A DNA stretch of 38,669 nt from Candidatus Taylorbacteria bacterium RIFCSPLOWO2_01_FULL_45_34b (GTDB lineage Bacteria; Patescibacteriota; Minisyncoccia; Phycocordibacterales; DSPV01), in the NCBI GenBank assembly GCA_001822675.1, contig MHRY01000013.1, forward strand, positions 2,024 to 40,692, in the 5' to 3' direction. Below are positions 8,475 through 17,459 of this stretch, piece by piece; the first letter of the stretch is position 1, and every line of letters begins with the position of its first letter. Under the pieces are notes generated by a model. That model was not told the origin of the DNA. It saw only the letters and a program-made list of their open reading frames with translations, and did no database searches. Both the position numbers and the translations under genes were made by a program.

Positions 8475-8864
8475 CTATGCCTCCGACGACTGTTTCAAAA
8501 AAACGAGTGTCTGCACAAAACCGGAAACTTCACCTTCAAGATATGCCATAGTACTTATAGCTGTTACTGGATTAAACGGACGCCCCTCATCAATCTCCTT
8601 GACACATTCCGCAAGAATTTTGAGTCGTGCCAGCCACAACTCATAACGCAAAGTAAACGGCCGCATACCACCATCTTCACTACCAAAAAGCAGTAATGCT
8701 TCCTTGTAACATCGACTTACCCGTTTAGAAATCTGCTCTTGAAACTCGCGGACAAAATCGGCTCCCTCGGTACTCGTTACCTTGTCCGAGAAAACGTTCA
8801 CGAAGGTAATGGCGCTAAGAGCAGTTGACTCCGGTGTGTCCAGTGGACTCCGTTCGTATTGCAT
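8475..8864 (-). CDS. Hypothetical protein
   Basis: 129-aa ORF followed by a terminator; no family recognised. Confidence 0.55.
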   Translation of the reverse strand: MQYERSPLDTPESTALSAITFVNVFSDKVTSTEGADFVREFQEQISKRVSRCYKEALLLFGSEDGGMRPFTLRYELWLARLKILAECVKEIDEGRPFNPVTAISTMAYLEGEVSGFVQTLVFLKQSSEA

Positions 8865-8933
8865 AATAAACCTTTCGTTCAGTTTTTGTTGTTCTGTTTT
8901 ACTTATCCCTACCGATACTACAACAAGGAAAAG

Positions 8934-8965
8934 AAAAAGGCCAGAGTATTCCGACTCTGGCCTTT
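8934..8965 (-). terminator. Rho-independent terminator
   Basis: AAAGGCCAGAGT-ATTCCG-ACTCTGGCCTTT perfect hairpin, with A5 on the + strand giving T5 on minus. Confidence 0.75.
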
Positions 8966-8982
8966 GGTTTGAAGGAGTCGGA

Positions 8983-9252
8983 TCAGACTTTGATCAACTC
9001 ATGTGTACCTTTGAATTTGAAGGAACCGATAAGAAAGGAGGGAAAACCGCTCTGAATGATTCGAAATGCTCGCAAGGCCACACCATCTGCCCCATCCCAC
9101 TCAACAAAAACATGTGAGATGTTAGGGGCACCACCGTCTTTCTTGAAAAAGTCGTCCACTACACCGACGACGATTTTTCGGTCTTCGTCGCTAAGGGAAC
9201 ACCTTTGGAAACGGATAGGGATGCCGTCCAAATTAAATACCGGATTAGTCAT
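8983..9252 (-). CDS. Hypothetical protein
   Basis: 89-aa ORF followed by the 8934-8965 terminator; no family recognised. Confidence 0.5.
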   Translation of the reverse strand: MTNPVFNLDGIPIRFQRCSLSDEDRKIVVGVVDDFFKKDGGAPNISHVFVEWDGADGVALRAFRIIQSGFPSFLIGSFKFKGTHELIKV

Positions 9253-9326
9253 ACTGACTCCTGGGGTTCGTTGGTTTCACCATCAAGCCACACCCTAATA
9301 CCACTTCGAGAGCTTGTCAACAACAA

Positions 9327-11042
9327 CTACATTTTTTCGGGCGTAGGAATACCAAGAAGCGCGAGACCATTTTTTAAGACGATGGCAAAAGCAGAGACAA
9401 GTGTCAGTTTGTATGAAGCCGATTCGTTTGCAGTATCAACAATTTTTCCTTCCGCGTAAAAAGCGTTGAAGGTAGCGACGAGTTCGGTCAAATAGGTAAC
9501 GAGATGGTGCGGAGAAAATTCTTCGGCCGAGCGGGAGACGATTTCGGGGAAACGAGTGAGGAGTTTTTCGAGCGGCGTGGTCGTCCAGTCGGCAGGCATT
9601 TTTGGCTCCGCGCCTTCGCCAAAAATGCCTGCCTCTTTACCTTTTTCCAAAAGAGACTTTGCCCTAGCCAATCCATACTGGAGATACGGCCCCGAATCAC
9701 CTTCAAAAGAAATGGATTTTTCAAAATCAAAAATAATGTCGCCACCGACAGCTTGGCGTAAAATCGAATACTTGATGGCCCCAATCGCCACCTTCTCTTT
9801 AATTTCTTCCGCAAGCGCCGCATCATACCCACGATCTTTTATCTTTTCCGCAACCAGCTTTTTAATATCGTTAATTAATGACTCCGCCGTTATCACATCA
9901 CCCTTACGAGAAGACATTTTCCCTGACGGTAATTTAAGCAGACCATGAGCAAGATGTTTCGTCTTCTTTCCTATGGCTGGATAAATGAGCGACAGCACTT
10001 TCAAAAGAACACTGAAATAGCCGCTCTGTTCATTAGCCGTGATGATAATTGATTCCGAAAGATCCGGCTCGACTTCAAACTTCTTTCTATTAAGCCCGAG
10101 TTCTTTTGCTTCGTAGGTGGGCAAACCCTTGGAGTTAATAAACACCCTCGTATGTAAACCGTATTTTTCACCCCTAAACACAATAGCCCCTTCACTCTCT
10201 TCAAAAACTGCCTTCTTTAAAAATTCCAGTATCACCGCTTCACCGTCTCTTCCCTCTTTGCTTTCAAAAAAATTATAATCAAAATGAGTATCGAGTCGTT
10301 TATAAATCTCTTCAAATGCTTCGAGAGAAATTTTTCGTCCGCTGTCATAGAGAGCGTTTATTTTTTCGTCGCTCCGCTCATAGACTTTTTTATTCAATTC
10401 CTCAATTTCTTTTTTGGCCAAAACATCATCTTCATACGCAGTTGAACCTGTGGCATAGGCCTTACCCCACTTTGCCGGATTTTTCGGCTCGCCATTTTTA
10501 AGCGCCCCCCAAATAGCTTTTGCCACATGCAACCCGACATCCCCTTGCCATGTGGCGCGTTTCACCTCCGCCCCTTCGAAAGCAATAAGCCGACAAAGAC
10601 TTTCACCAATGGTATTCGACATCAAGTGGCCGATGTGAAATTCCTTGAATGGATTCGGATCGGTGAATTCCACCATCACTTTTTGCCCCGCTCGTTTTTT
10701 GTTTTTGCCAAAACCATCCCCAACTTTTATAATCTCGCTTACCTCGTTAGCAAAGTAATTTTTTGAAAGATAAAAATTAATAAATCCTGCTCCGGCAATT
10801 TCAACTCTTTCAAGGCTCAACCTTTCGGCCGCCGAAAGGTTGAGCCTTTCTTTAATCCTCTCCGCCAATTCTCTCGGCTTCATGCCAAGCTCTTTCGCGA
10901 ACACAAGGGCCACATTTGTCGAAAAATCTCCGTGACCAATATCTGCCGGATGCTCCAAAAAAACTTTCGGATTTGAAACCGAAAGAGCTTCCAATGTTTC
11001 GGAAATAAGATTCTTCAAAACTTCCTTTATCATCTCTGTCAT
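9327..11042 (-). CDS. argS: Arginyl-tRNA synthetase
   Basis: 'FTDPNPFKEFHIGHLMSNTIGESL', 'GLLKLPSGKMSSRKGDVI', anticodon-binding C-terminus; 571 aa. Confidence 0.96.
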   Translation of the reverse strand: MTEMIKEVLKNLISETLEALSVSNPKVFLEHPADIGHGDFSTNVALVFAKELGMKPRELAERIKERLNLSAAERLSLERVEIAGAGFINFYLSKNYFANEVSEIIKVGDGFGKNKKRAGQKVMVEFTDPNPFKEFHIGHLMSNTIGESLCRLIAFEGAEVKRATWQGDVGLHVAKAIWGALKNGEPKNPAKWGKAYATGSTAYEDDVLAKKEIEELNKKVYERSDEKINALYDSGRKISLEAFEEIYKRLDTHFDYNFFESKEGRDGEAVILEFLKKAVFEESEGAIVFRGEKYGLHTRVFINSKGLPTYEAKELGLNRKKFEVEPDLSESIIITANEQSGYFSVLLKVLSLIYPAIGKKTKHLAHGLLKLPSGKMSSRKGDVITAESLINDIKKLVAEKIKDRGYDAALAEEIKEKVAIGAIKYSILRQAVGGDIIFDFEKSISFEGDSGPYLQYGLARAKSLLEKGKEAGIFGEGAEPKMPADWTTTPLEKLLTRFPEIVSRSAEEFSPHHLVTYLTELVATFNAFYAEGKIVDTANESASYKLTLVSAFAIVLKNGLALLGIPTPEKM

Positions 11043-11063
11043 TTTATCACGAACTCCTTATCC

Positions 11064-11654
11064 CTACTTGCCCGCCTTTGGCATTTTGACCCATTTGTTG
11101 GCAGTCATATGCCAACTCGCCGGATCGCTTTTTTCGATAAGCTCCCAAAGTTTTTTGGCGGATTTTGTATACAATTTTTCATCCCGCACTTTTCTCCGAA
11201 ACGCTTTCCATTTTTTCGGCAAAAGCGAACCCTGTTCTTCGAATTCTTTCATCTCAATATCAACATCGAGATTGTCCGCGTCTTTCACAATCTTGGCCTC
11301 AATACTTTTCCGCTCCTCGTATTCAGAAAGAAATGTCTGACGAAGCGAATCGAGGACTGTGCCGGCGAACAAATCCTTGGCCGCGCGATGCTCGTCCGGA
11401 TCCACATAGACTTTTTGCACATAATTAAAATCACCTGTTCGAGTTTCCGCCAAATCATGCACCAAAACCATTTTAAGAATTTTGCCCTCGTCTTTCACTC
11501 CCTCGCTTCGAGCGATAATGAGCGCGAGAAACATGACCCGAACCATGTGTTCAAGGTCATTGGCAACATCCATGCCCAAAACCTGCTTCCAGCTTCGAGG
11601 TAGATTCCGAAGCGTTCCTATTTCATACAAAAATTCCACGTCTCGTTTGTTCAT
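11064..11654 (-). CDS. HD-domain hydrolase (YfbR/5'-deoxynucleotidase-like)
   Basis: 'DLEHMVRVMFLALIIA...MVLVHDLAETRTGD...KIVKDADNLDVDIEMKE'. Confidence 0.85.
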   Translation of the reverse strand: MNKRDVEFLYEIGTLRNLPRSWKQVLGMDVANDLEHMVRVMFLALIIARSEGVKDEGKILKMVLVHDLAETRTGDFNYVQKVYVDPDEHRAAKDLFAGTVLDSLRQTFLSEYEERKSIEAKIVKDADNLDVDIEMKEFEEQGSLLPKKWKAFRRKVRDEKLYTKSAKKLWELIEKSDPASWHMTANKWVKMPKAGK

Positions 11655-11664
11655 TGTTGTGTAT

Positions 11665-12276
11665 TTACTTGATTAAATTTTCCACTATTTTCATACATTC
11701 TGTTTTCACTTCTTCAAACGGCCGTCCCGCGTCAACTATTTTACTCGGGACGTGCTTAGAAAATAGGCGGTAACCCTCTCGAACAGTCCGATGAAAAGAA
11801 AGTGATTGTCTTTCAAAAAGATTGAGCTTGTTGTTTTGCGAATACTTGCGCCGAAGCCCCACTTTAGGATCGAGATCAAGAAAAATATAGAGATCCGGCA
11901 TGGCTTCCCGAAACATTACTTCTCGCATTTTAAAAAACACCCCTTCAAGATTCGCGCCATTTTGAGCATGCACCTGATACGCGAAACCGGATGAATCGAA
12001 ACGATCAGAAAGAACAAGCTTGCCCACTTTAAGCGCGGGTACAATTGAATTCAAGATCCGTTCCCTAAAACTGGCAAAAGAAAGAGCGAGCAGAACGCCT
12101 GGGTCGGCAATCTTCTTTGCATTATGTAAAAACGTGGTAAGGGTTTTGCCGAGAAAAGTATCGGAAATTTGGTTCACCATGGCACGCTTACCAAACGTCC
12201 GAGCTATTTCAGAAATGATGCTGGATTTTCCTCCTCCATCGATCCCATCGAAGACAACAAACTTGCCCTTTTTCAT
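11665..12276 (-). CDS. tmk: Thymidylate kinase
   Basis: 'KFVVFDGIDGGGKSSIISEIA...LVLSDRFDSSGFAYQ...YIFLDLDPKVGLRRK'; likely start MKKGKF at 12276 (ORF extends to 12336). Confidence 0.9.
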   Translation of the reverse strand: MKKGKFVVFDGIDGGGKSSIISEIARTFGKRAMVNQISDTFLGKTLTTFLHNAKKIADPGVLLALSFASFRERILNSIVPALKVGKLVLSDRFDSSGFAYQVHAQNGANLEGVFFKMREVMFREAMPDLYIFLDLDPKVGLRRKYSQNNKLNLFERQSLSFHRTVREGYRLFSKHVPSKIVDAGRPFEEVKTECMKIVENLIK

Positions 12277-12342
12277 ACTCGTAAGCCTATCAGGCCGAAA
12301 CAAAAAACGAAAGCTGTGTCGGCAAAAACTTTGCAAGTCTCC

Positions 12343-13527
12343 TTACCCCCGCAACACCTTGTTTATTTTTTGCGCAATTTTTCGAAAATCTTTTTCTTTC
12401 TTGCCTCGCGTGGTTTCGGCCGGAGAACCTAAGCGGATACCAGAAGGGTCAAACGGCGACCGTTTTTCTCCCGGAATGGTATTTTTGTTCACAATGATGG
12501 CGGCTTTCTCAAGTTTTGCTTCTGCTTCCTTTCCAGAAATACCTTTCCCATTCATCCACGTGTCCACGAGGACAAGGTGAGAATCGGTGCCACCTGAAAT
12601 AACTTTCCAGCCAAGTTTTTTTAATTCATCCGCTAACCCCCGCGCATTCTTCACGACCTGTTCAGCGTATTTTCTAAATGCGGGCCTAGCTGCTTCTTTT
12701 AAAGCCACTGCCACAGCCGCAATCTGACTCATGTGCGGCCCGCCCTGTAGGCCGGGGAAAACCGCTTTGTCTATAAGAGTTGAAATATCTTTTTCTCCCA
12801 TTTTTTTGTCTCGGCGAGAAAAAATAATAGCGCTGCGAGGCCCGCGAAGTGTCTTATGGGTAGTAGTGGTAACAACGTCGGCATAATCAAACGGCGAATT
12901 ATAAACACCGCCCGCAACCAGTCCAGCAAAATGGGACATATCAACCATGAGAAACGCGCCGCACGCGTCTGCGATCTCTTGGAATTTTTTGAAATCAATC
13001 ATACGTGGATATGCCGTAAAACCAGCCACAATTAAATTTGGTTTTTCTTTGAGCGCCTGTTCCTTGATGGCGTTGTAATCGAGAACCTCTGTCTCTGGAT
13101 CAACTCCGTATGAAATCTGCTGCCAGGCTTTGCCCGTCATAGAAACTTTTTGGCCATGAGAAAGATGTCCTCCGGCAGTAAGCGTCATACCCATTATCTT
13201 TCCACCGATTGGAACAAGAGCTAAATACACAGCAAGATTGGCCGGTGAACCTGAATGAGGTTGGACATTTGCGTGCCACTTATCAGCTGAAAGTTTGAAC
13301 AACTTCAGAGCTCGGTCTTTTGCTAGATCTTCGAGCGTGTCTGTGTAGGTCTGACCGCCGTAATATCTTTTACGTGGATACCCTTCGGCATACTTATTAT
13401 CAAAGATAGAACCAAGAGCTTCTAAAACATCCGCCGAGCAATAATTTTCTGATGGAATGAGATTGATGACTTTTTTTTGTCGAGCTCCTTCAGCTTTAAT
13501 AAGTTTTTTAATTTGTTTATCTTTCAT
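12343..13527 (-). CDS. glyA: Serine hydroxymethyltransferase
   Basis: 'NLIPSENYCSADVLEALGSIFDNKYAEGYPRKRYYGGQ', 'VVTTTTHKTLRGPRSAIIFSR'. Confidence 0.95.
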   Translation of the reverse strand: MKDKQIKKLIKAEGARQKKVINLIPSENYCSADVLEALGSIFDNKYAEGYPRKRYYGGQTYTDTLEDLAKDRALKLFKLSADKWHANVQPHSGSPANLAVYLALVPIGGKIMGMTLTAGGHLSHGQKVSMTGKAWQQISYGVDPETEVLDYNAIKEQALKEKPNLIVAGFTAYPRMIDFKKFQEIADACGAFLMVDMSHFAGLVAGGVYNSPFDYADVVTTTTHKTLRGPRSAIIFSRRDKKMGEKDISTLIDKAVFPGLQGGPHMSQIAAVAVALKEAARPAFRKYAEQVVKNARGLADELKKLGWKVISGGTDSHLVLVDTWMNGKGISGKEAEAKLEKAAIIVNKNTIPGEKRSPFDPSGIRLGSPAETTRGKKEKDFRKIAQKINKVLRG

Positions 13528-13730
13528 AGGAAAAAATTAGATAAGTAAAACGGAAAACAAAATTGAGTGAAAAACTTATATCATAGTAGTGTCGTGATAT
13601 TGCTATTCTACCAGCCGTTACAAAAAAGAAAAGCTAGCAAAACAACTCGCCGGCTTGTGTGAATGAACAGGTGGCCAAAAAGATCAGACAATATGTTCTC
13701 CTTATAATTAACCACAAATAACGAAAAACG

Positions 13731-13776
13731 GCAATGGAATGATAACTATGCTATAGCATAGTTATCATTCCATTGC
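13731..13776. repeat. 46-nt perfect palindrome upstream of the Cas2/PaaX-like gene
   Basis: GCAATGGAATGATAACTATGCTA|TAGCATAGTTATCATTCCATTGC, each half the exact reverse complement of the other. Confidence 0.95.
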
Positions 13777-13796
13777 TAAAAGATAAATGTTAAGAT

Positions 13797-14378
13797 GTGA
13801 TCATGGGAAAAATGGAAATTGAGGTGCAGAAGATCACTCGTAAAACAAAGATTCAGAAAATTATTCTAGCCTCTGTTGCTACTGCCGGAATTTTAAGCAT
13901 GGCCATGCTCGCCCCAAACGCCATCCAGACGCTGAAGCTTTTTGATAAAAGAAAATCTCGTACTTTTAGACAAACGCTTAATAATTCACGTCGCCGGCTT
14001 ATCCGGACAGGACTCCTTGAAAATAAAGAAGGTTTTCTAAAATTGACGGAGAAAGGTCGGCAGAAACTAGAGGAATTCGAGCGGCGAGACTACAAACTCA
14101 CCCGCCCCAAGAAGTGGGACCAAAAATGGCGAGTGCTTATTTTTGATATTCCGGAAAAAAGAAAGGGTACGCGAGAAAAAGTCCGCTTAACATTACAATC
14201 CCTCGGATTCAAACACCTCCAAGACAGCGTTTGGGTGTTTCCTTATGACTGCGAAAATTTAATCACTCTGCTCAAAGCCGACTTCAAAATCGGCAAGGAC
14301 ATGCTCTATCTTATTGTCGAAAAAATCGAAAACGATAAAAATCTTATCGACTACTTTGGTTTAGAAAAAAAGAAATAG
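13797..14378 (+). CDS. PaaX-like/Cas2-like protein: N-terminal hydrophobic segment, winged-helix region, C-terminal Cas2-like ferredoxin fold
   Basis: wHTH-like 'SRTFRQTLNNSRRRLIRTGLLENKEGFLKLTEKGRQKL' then 'KWRVLIFDIPEKRKGTREKVRLTLQSLGFKHLQDSVWVFPYDCENL'; GTG at 13797 or ATG at 13803. Confidence 0.8.
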   Translation: MIMGKMEIEVQKITRKTKIQKIILASVATAGILSMAMLAPNAIQTLKLFDKRKSRTFRQTLNNSRRRLIRTGLLENKEGFLKLTEKGRQKLEEFERRDYKLTRPKKWDQKWRVLIFDIPEKRKGTREKVRLTLQSLGFKHLQDSVWVFPYDCENLITLLKADFKIGKDMLYLIVEKIENDKNLIDYFGLEKKK

Positions 14379-14397
14379 ACCCGACCACTTCCCAAGT

Positions 14398-14439
14398 CAT
14401 GGAATAATAAGCTTGCTATAGCAAGCTTATTATTCCATG
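14398..14439. repeat. 42-nt perfect palindrome downstream of the Cas2/PaaX-like gene
   Basis: CATGGAATAATAAGCTTGCTA|TAGCAAGCTTATTATTCCATG; same 40-nt architecture as 13734-13773. Confidence 0.95.
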
Positions 14440-14529
14440 GTGGAAAATACAATTGCGCAAATTACAATATAGAGAAAGTTATTATGATGTCAATAACTAG
14501 ACATAAAATTATGTAGTATACTTTTCTCT

Positions 14530-15441
14530 ATGAAACCACTAAGCGAACGGACAATTGATTCTCAATATCAGCAATTACTCAAAGACATTCTGGAAAAAGG
14601 AGTGCGGACACCGAGCCAGCAAGGCGAGGATGCGTTGACGCTTATCGGCCCCAACCCGCTTCATTTCAAACTCGACAACGGCTTTCCAATTATCAATGAG
14701 CGAAACATGGCACCGAAGGAATCGGAGAATTTGCCGGTAACTGTCTGGCGCCAGGCCATCGCCGAAATTTGCGCTTTTATTAACGGCGTTCGAACACAAA
14801 AAAGTTTGGAAGAATTTGGCGTCTCGTGGTGGAAATCCTGGCTCACCGAAGAGAAGTGTAAAAAGCGTGGTCTCGAAACCGGCGATCTCGGTCCCGGCTC
14901 ATACGGAGCGGCTTTTCACGATTTCCCTACCGCCGAAGGTGAGAAATTCAATCAATTTAAATTTTTGATTCAGCAGATAAAAGAACAACCTCAACTACGT
15001 ACTCATTTTGTCACACCATGGATTCCGCAATACACGTATCGCGTTAAAGACCGCCAGCAAAAGGTAGTGGTTTGTCCCTGCCACGGCTGGATTCATATTC
15101 GAATCATTGATAACAAATTGACCTTGCACATGTTTCAGAGATCAGCTGATGTGCCAGTCGGTGTTCCTTCAAACATGGTTCAGTACGCCGCCCTCACCAT
15201 GGCTATCGCGCAGGCGACAGGACTTGAACCGTACGAATACGTCCACAGCTTTTCCGATGCTCATATTTATGTGAACCAGGTGCCAGCAGTCGAAACCATG
15301 CTCTCGCGCGAACCGAAAAAATTGGCGACCATGACACTTGGCCCGAAAGTGAAGGATATTTTTGAATTACGGAAGGAACATTTTACTCTGTCGGATTATG
15401 AACCGCACCCGGGAATTAAAGCGATACCCGTAGCTATCTAA
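14530..15441 (+). CDS. thyA: Thymidylate synthase (ThyA type, divergent)
   Basis: 'CHGWIHIRIIDNKLTLHMFQRSADVPVGVPSNMVQYAALTMAIAQATGLEPYEYVHSFSDAHIYVNQ'. Confidence 0.9.
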   Translation: MKPLSERTIDSQYQQLLKDILEKGVRTPSQQGEDALTLIGPNPLHFKLDNGFPIINERNMAPKESENLPVTVWRQAIAEICAFINGVRTQKSLEEFGVSWWKSWLTEEKCKKRGLETGDLGPGSYGAAFHDFPTAEGEKFNQFKFLIQQIKEQPQLRTHFVTPWIPQYTYRVKDRQQKVVVCPCHGWIHIRIIDNKLTLHMFQRSADVPVGVPSNMVQYAALTMAIAQATGLEPYEYVHSFSDAHIYVNQVPAVETMLSREPKKLATMTLGPKVKDIFELRKEHFTLSDYEPHPGIKAIPVAI

Positions 15442-15486
15442 GTAGAAAGTGTAAAGTAAAAAGTATAAAGAAGGAGAGGAAAAAAA

Positions 15487-15981
15487 ATGATTTCTATAAT
15501 TGTCGCCGCGTCGGATAATAATGTTATCGGTCATTTGAATAAACTGCCATGGTACTTGCCAAGCGATTTAAAACGCTTTTCTAAATTAACTACAGGCCAT
15601 ACGGCTCTCATGGGACGTAAGACTTTTGAGTCAATCGTGGCGAGACTCGGTCATCCTCTTCCCAATAGAAAGAATGTGGTTATAACCCGAGATAAAGGCT
15701 ATAAAGCAGAGGGCGCCGTTGTGGTAATGTCTTGGGACGAGGCGACGAAAGCGACGGCGGGCGAGGAAGTGTTTGTCAGCGGTGGTGCTGATATCTATGC
15801 CATGGCCCTCCCCTATGCCGACAAGCTTTACCTCACTCGTGTTCACTTCCAAAGCGATGGTGATGTTTTTTTACCAAAAATAGATATGAGCGAGTGGAAA
15901 GAGGTCAGCAAAGAATCTCACCCGAAAGACGAAAAAAACCAATATGATTCAACTTTTTACATATATGAACGAAAAAAATAA
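15487..15981 (+). CDS. folA: Dihydrofolate reductase
   Basis: 'ISIIVAASDNNVIGHLNKLPWYLPSDLKRFSKLTTGHTALMGRKTFESI'. Confidence 0.95.
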   Translation: MISIIVAASDNNVIGHLNKLPWYLPSDLKRFSKLTTGHTALMGRKTFESIVARLGHPLPNRKNVVITRDKGYKAEGAVVVMSWDEATKATAGEEVFVSGGADIYAMALPYADKLYLTRVHFQSDGDVFLPKIDMSEWKEVSKESHPKDEKNQYDSTFYIYERKK

Positions 15982-15984
15982 ATG

Positions 15985-16082
15985 CGACACAAATCCACGA
16001 ATTCATGCGAATAACACGAATGAAAATCCAGATTAAAGGAATCTTCATTCGCGTCATTCGTCTTATTCGTGTATTGGTGTCG
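15985..16082. repeat. Imperfect long inverted repeat built from ACGAAT/ATTCGT units
   Basis: CGACACAAATCCACGAATTCATGCGAATAACACGAATGAA versus the reverse complement of TTCATTCGCGTCATTCGTCTTATTCGTGTATTGGTGTCG. Confidence 0.75.
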
Positions 16083-16092
16083 TGTTAATTCT

Positions 16093-16593
16093 ATGAAAAA
16101 ACCTGGTCAAGAAAAAATCGAGGAGAATAAATTTATAAACATGAAAACCATCCGACGCGCCGATCAGCACGCGGTTATGGAAGAAATCAGAAAACAAGGC
16201 CACTGCCCATTCTGCCGCGAAAATTTGGCCAAGTACCACAAGAGTCCGATTCTCAAGGAAGGAAAATATTGGCTTCTCACCGACAACCAATGGCCGTATG
16301 AGAAAGTAAAACACCAGATGCTCGCTATTTATAAAACCCACGTTGAGCATATTAAAGATCTAGACCCACAAGCTGGCGCAGAATTATTTGAAATGTTCGG
16401 CAAAGTGTCAAAAGAACGAAATATGATTGGCGGCGGCGTGGCTATCCGCTTTGGTTCTTCCATTCATGGCAACTACGGCTCGTCAGTTCTCCACATTCAC
16501 GTTCATCTTGTTGAGCCAGACCTAGAGAAACTCAACGAAACCGAAGCGTGGAAATTTAAATTCGGCCAACCAAAAAATTACAGAAAAAATTAA
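16093..16593 (+). CDS. HIT-family protein
   Basis: 'GHCPFCRENL...SSVLHIHVHLVEPD' (HxHxH); start ambiguous (16069/16093/16141). Confidence 0.85.
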   Translation: MKKPGQEKIEENKFINMKTIRRADQHAVMEEIRKQGHCPFCRENLAKYHKSPILKEGKYWLLTDNQWPYEKVKHQMLAIYKTHVEHIKDLDPQAGAELFEMFGKVSKERNMIGGGVAIRFGSSIHGNYGSSVLHIHVHLVEPDLEKLNETEAWKFKFGQPKNYRKN

Positions 16594-16622
16594 AGATTCG
16601 CTTAGGGTAAAATTTCAGACTA

Positions 16623-17459
16623 CTAAAATTTCACAAAAATAATTTCAACGCCTTGGTCTTTGAGGACTGGAACACCGTCGAGCACCGCGTAACCACCAGA
16701 ATAAAAAAGACGTTTGATACCAGAATATGCAATGGATTTTGCGCAGGGCGGGCATGGGAAGGTTGAAACGTACATATCGAGACCTTGAAGTGCCAAACCT
16801 CGCCGTGCGGCCTCGGCAATAATTCCTGCTTCCGAATGAAGAGACGAGGAAAGCTCGACATGAATACCCTGGCTGAAATCGGAACGCGGATCCCCCGCCA
16901 CATAAGGCGCGTGCTCACTCGGGACATGTTTGTTATAAGTTTCTAAAATAACCTTGCCATCTTTCACAATAGCCGAACCGATACGGCGCCAGAAATCGGA
17001 GCTTTTCTTTTCCGCGCGCTCTCCGAGCGCGCGAATTATTTTCTTGTCAAATTCTTCTACAGAAATTTTTTGATCTATCTCAACTACCTGTTCGGCCTGC
17101 GATTTATGCTTGTCCCAACGCAGAAATATGGAATCAAATTCAATGTCCGTTCCTTTAAAGGATCTCTCTGCAATATCACGTGACACATCTTCATCTGGCA
17201 TGATAACTTTCGATTTCTGTAACGTGAGACCCGAAAATCCTTCCTGCTCAAGAATCTCAATGTTTTTAAAAAGTTTCCACGGCAGAAGGGATTCTTTCAC
17301 CAATTCTGGATCAAGAGCCCGAATGTCTTTAACAAGCGGCCTGTACTGTTTTGTTATTGATGTACCCAAAATATATAAAGTCTCCGCGTCTTTGTGTTTC
17401 TCAAAAAAACGCCAATAGCCTTCGTGAATAACCGGGATGTAAGCGACGATTATTTTCAT
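16623..17459 (-). CDS. Deoxycytidylate deaminase-like protein with uncharacterised N-terminal domain
   Basis: C-terminal zinc deaminase motif 'HSEAGIIAEAARRGL...STFPCPPCAKSIAYSGI'; ~130-aa N-terminal extension. Confidence 0.85.
   Translation of the reverse strand: MKIIVAYIPVIHEGYWRFFEKHKDAETLYILGTSITKQYRPLVKDIRALDPELVKESLLPWKLFKNIEILEQEGFSGLTLQKSKVIMPDEDVSRDIAERSFKGTDIEFDSIFLRWDKHKSQAEQVVEIDQKISVEEFDKKIIRALGERAEKKSSDFWRRIGSAIVKDGKVILETYNKHVPSEHAPYVAGDPRSDFSQGIHVELSSSLHSEAGIIAEAARRGLALQGLDMYVSTFPCPPCAKSIAYSGIKRLFYSGGYAVLDGVPVLKDQGVEIIFVKF

Noticed and set aside
13731-14439. A CRISPR-Cas locus around the Cas2-like gene
   Set aside because: No repeat-spacer array and no cas1 or other cas genes; only two palindromes and one gene, so Cas2-like fold does not imply CRISPR.
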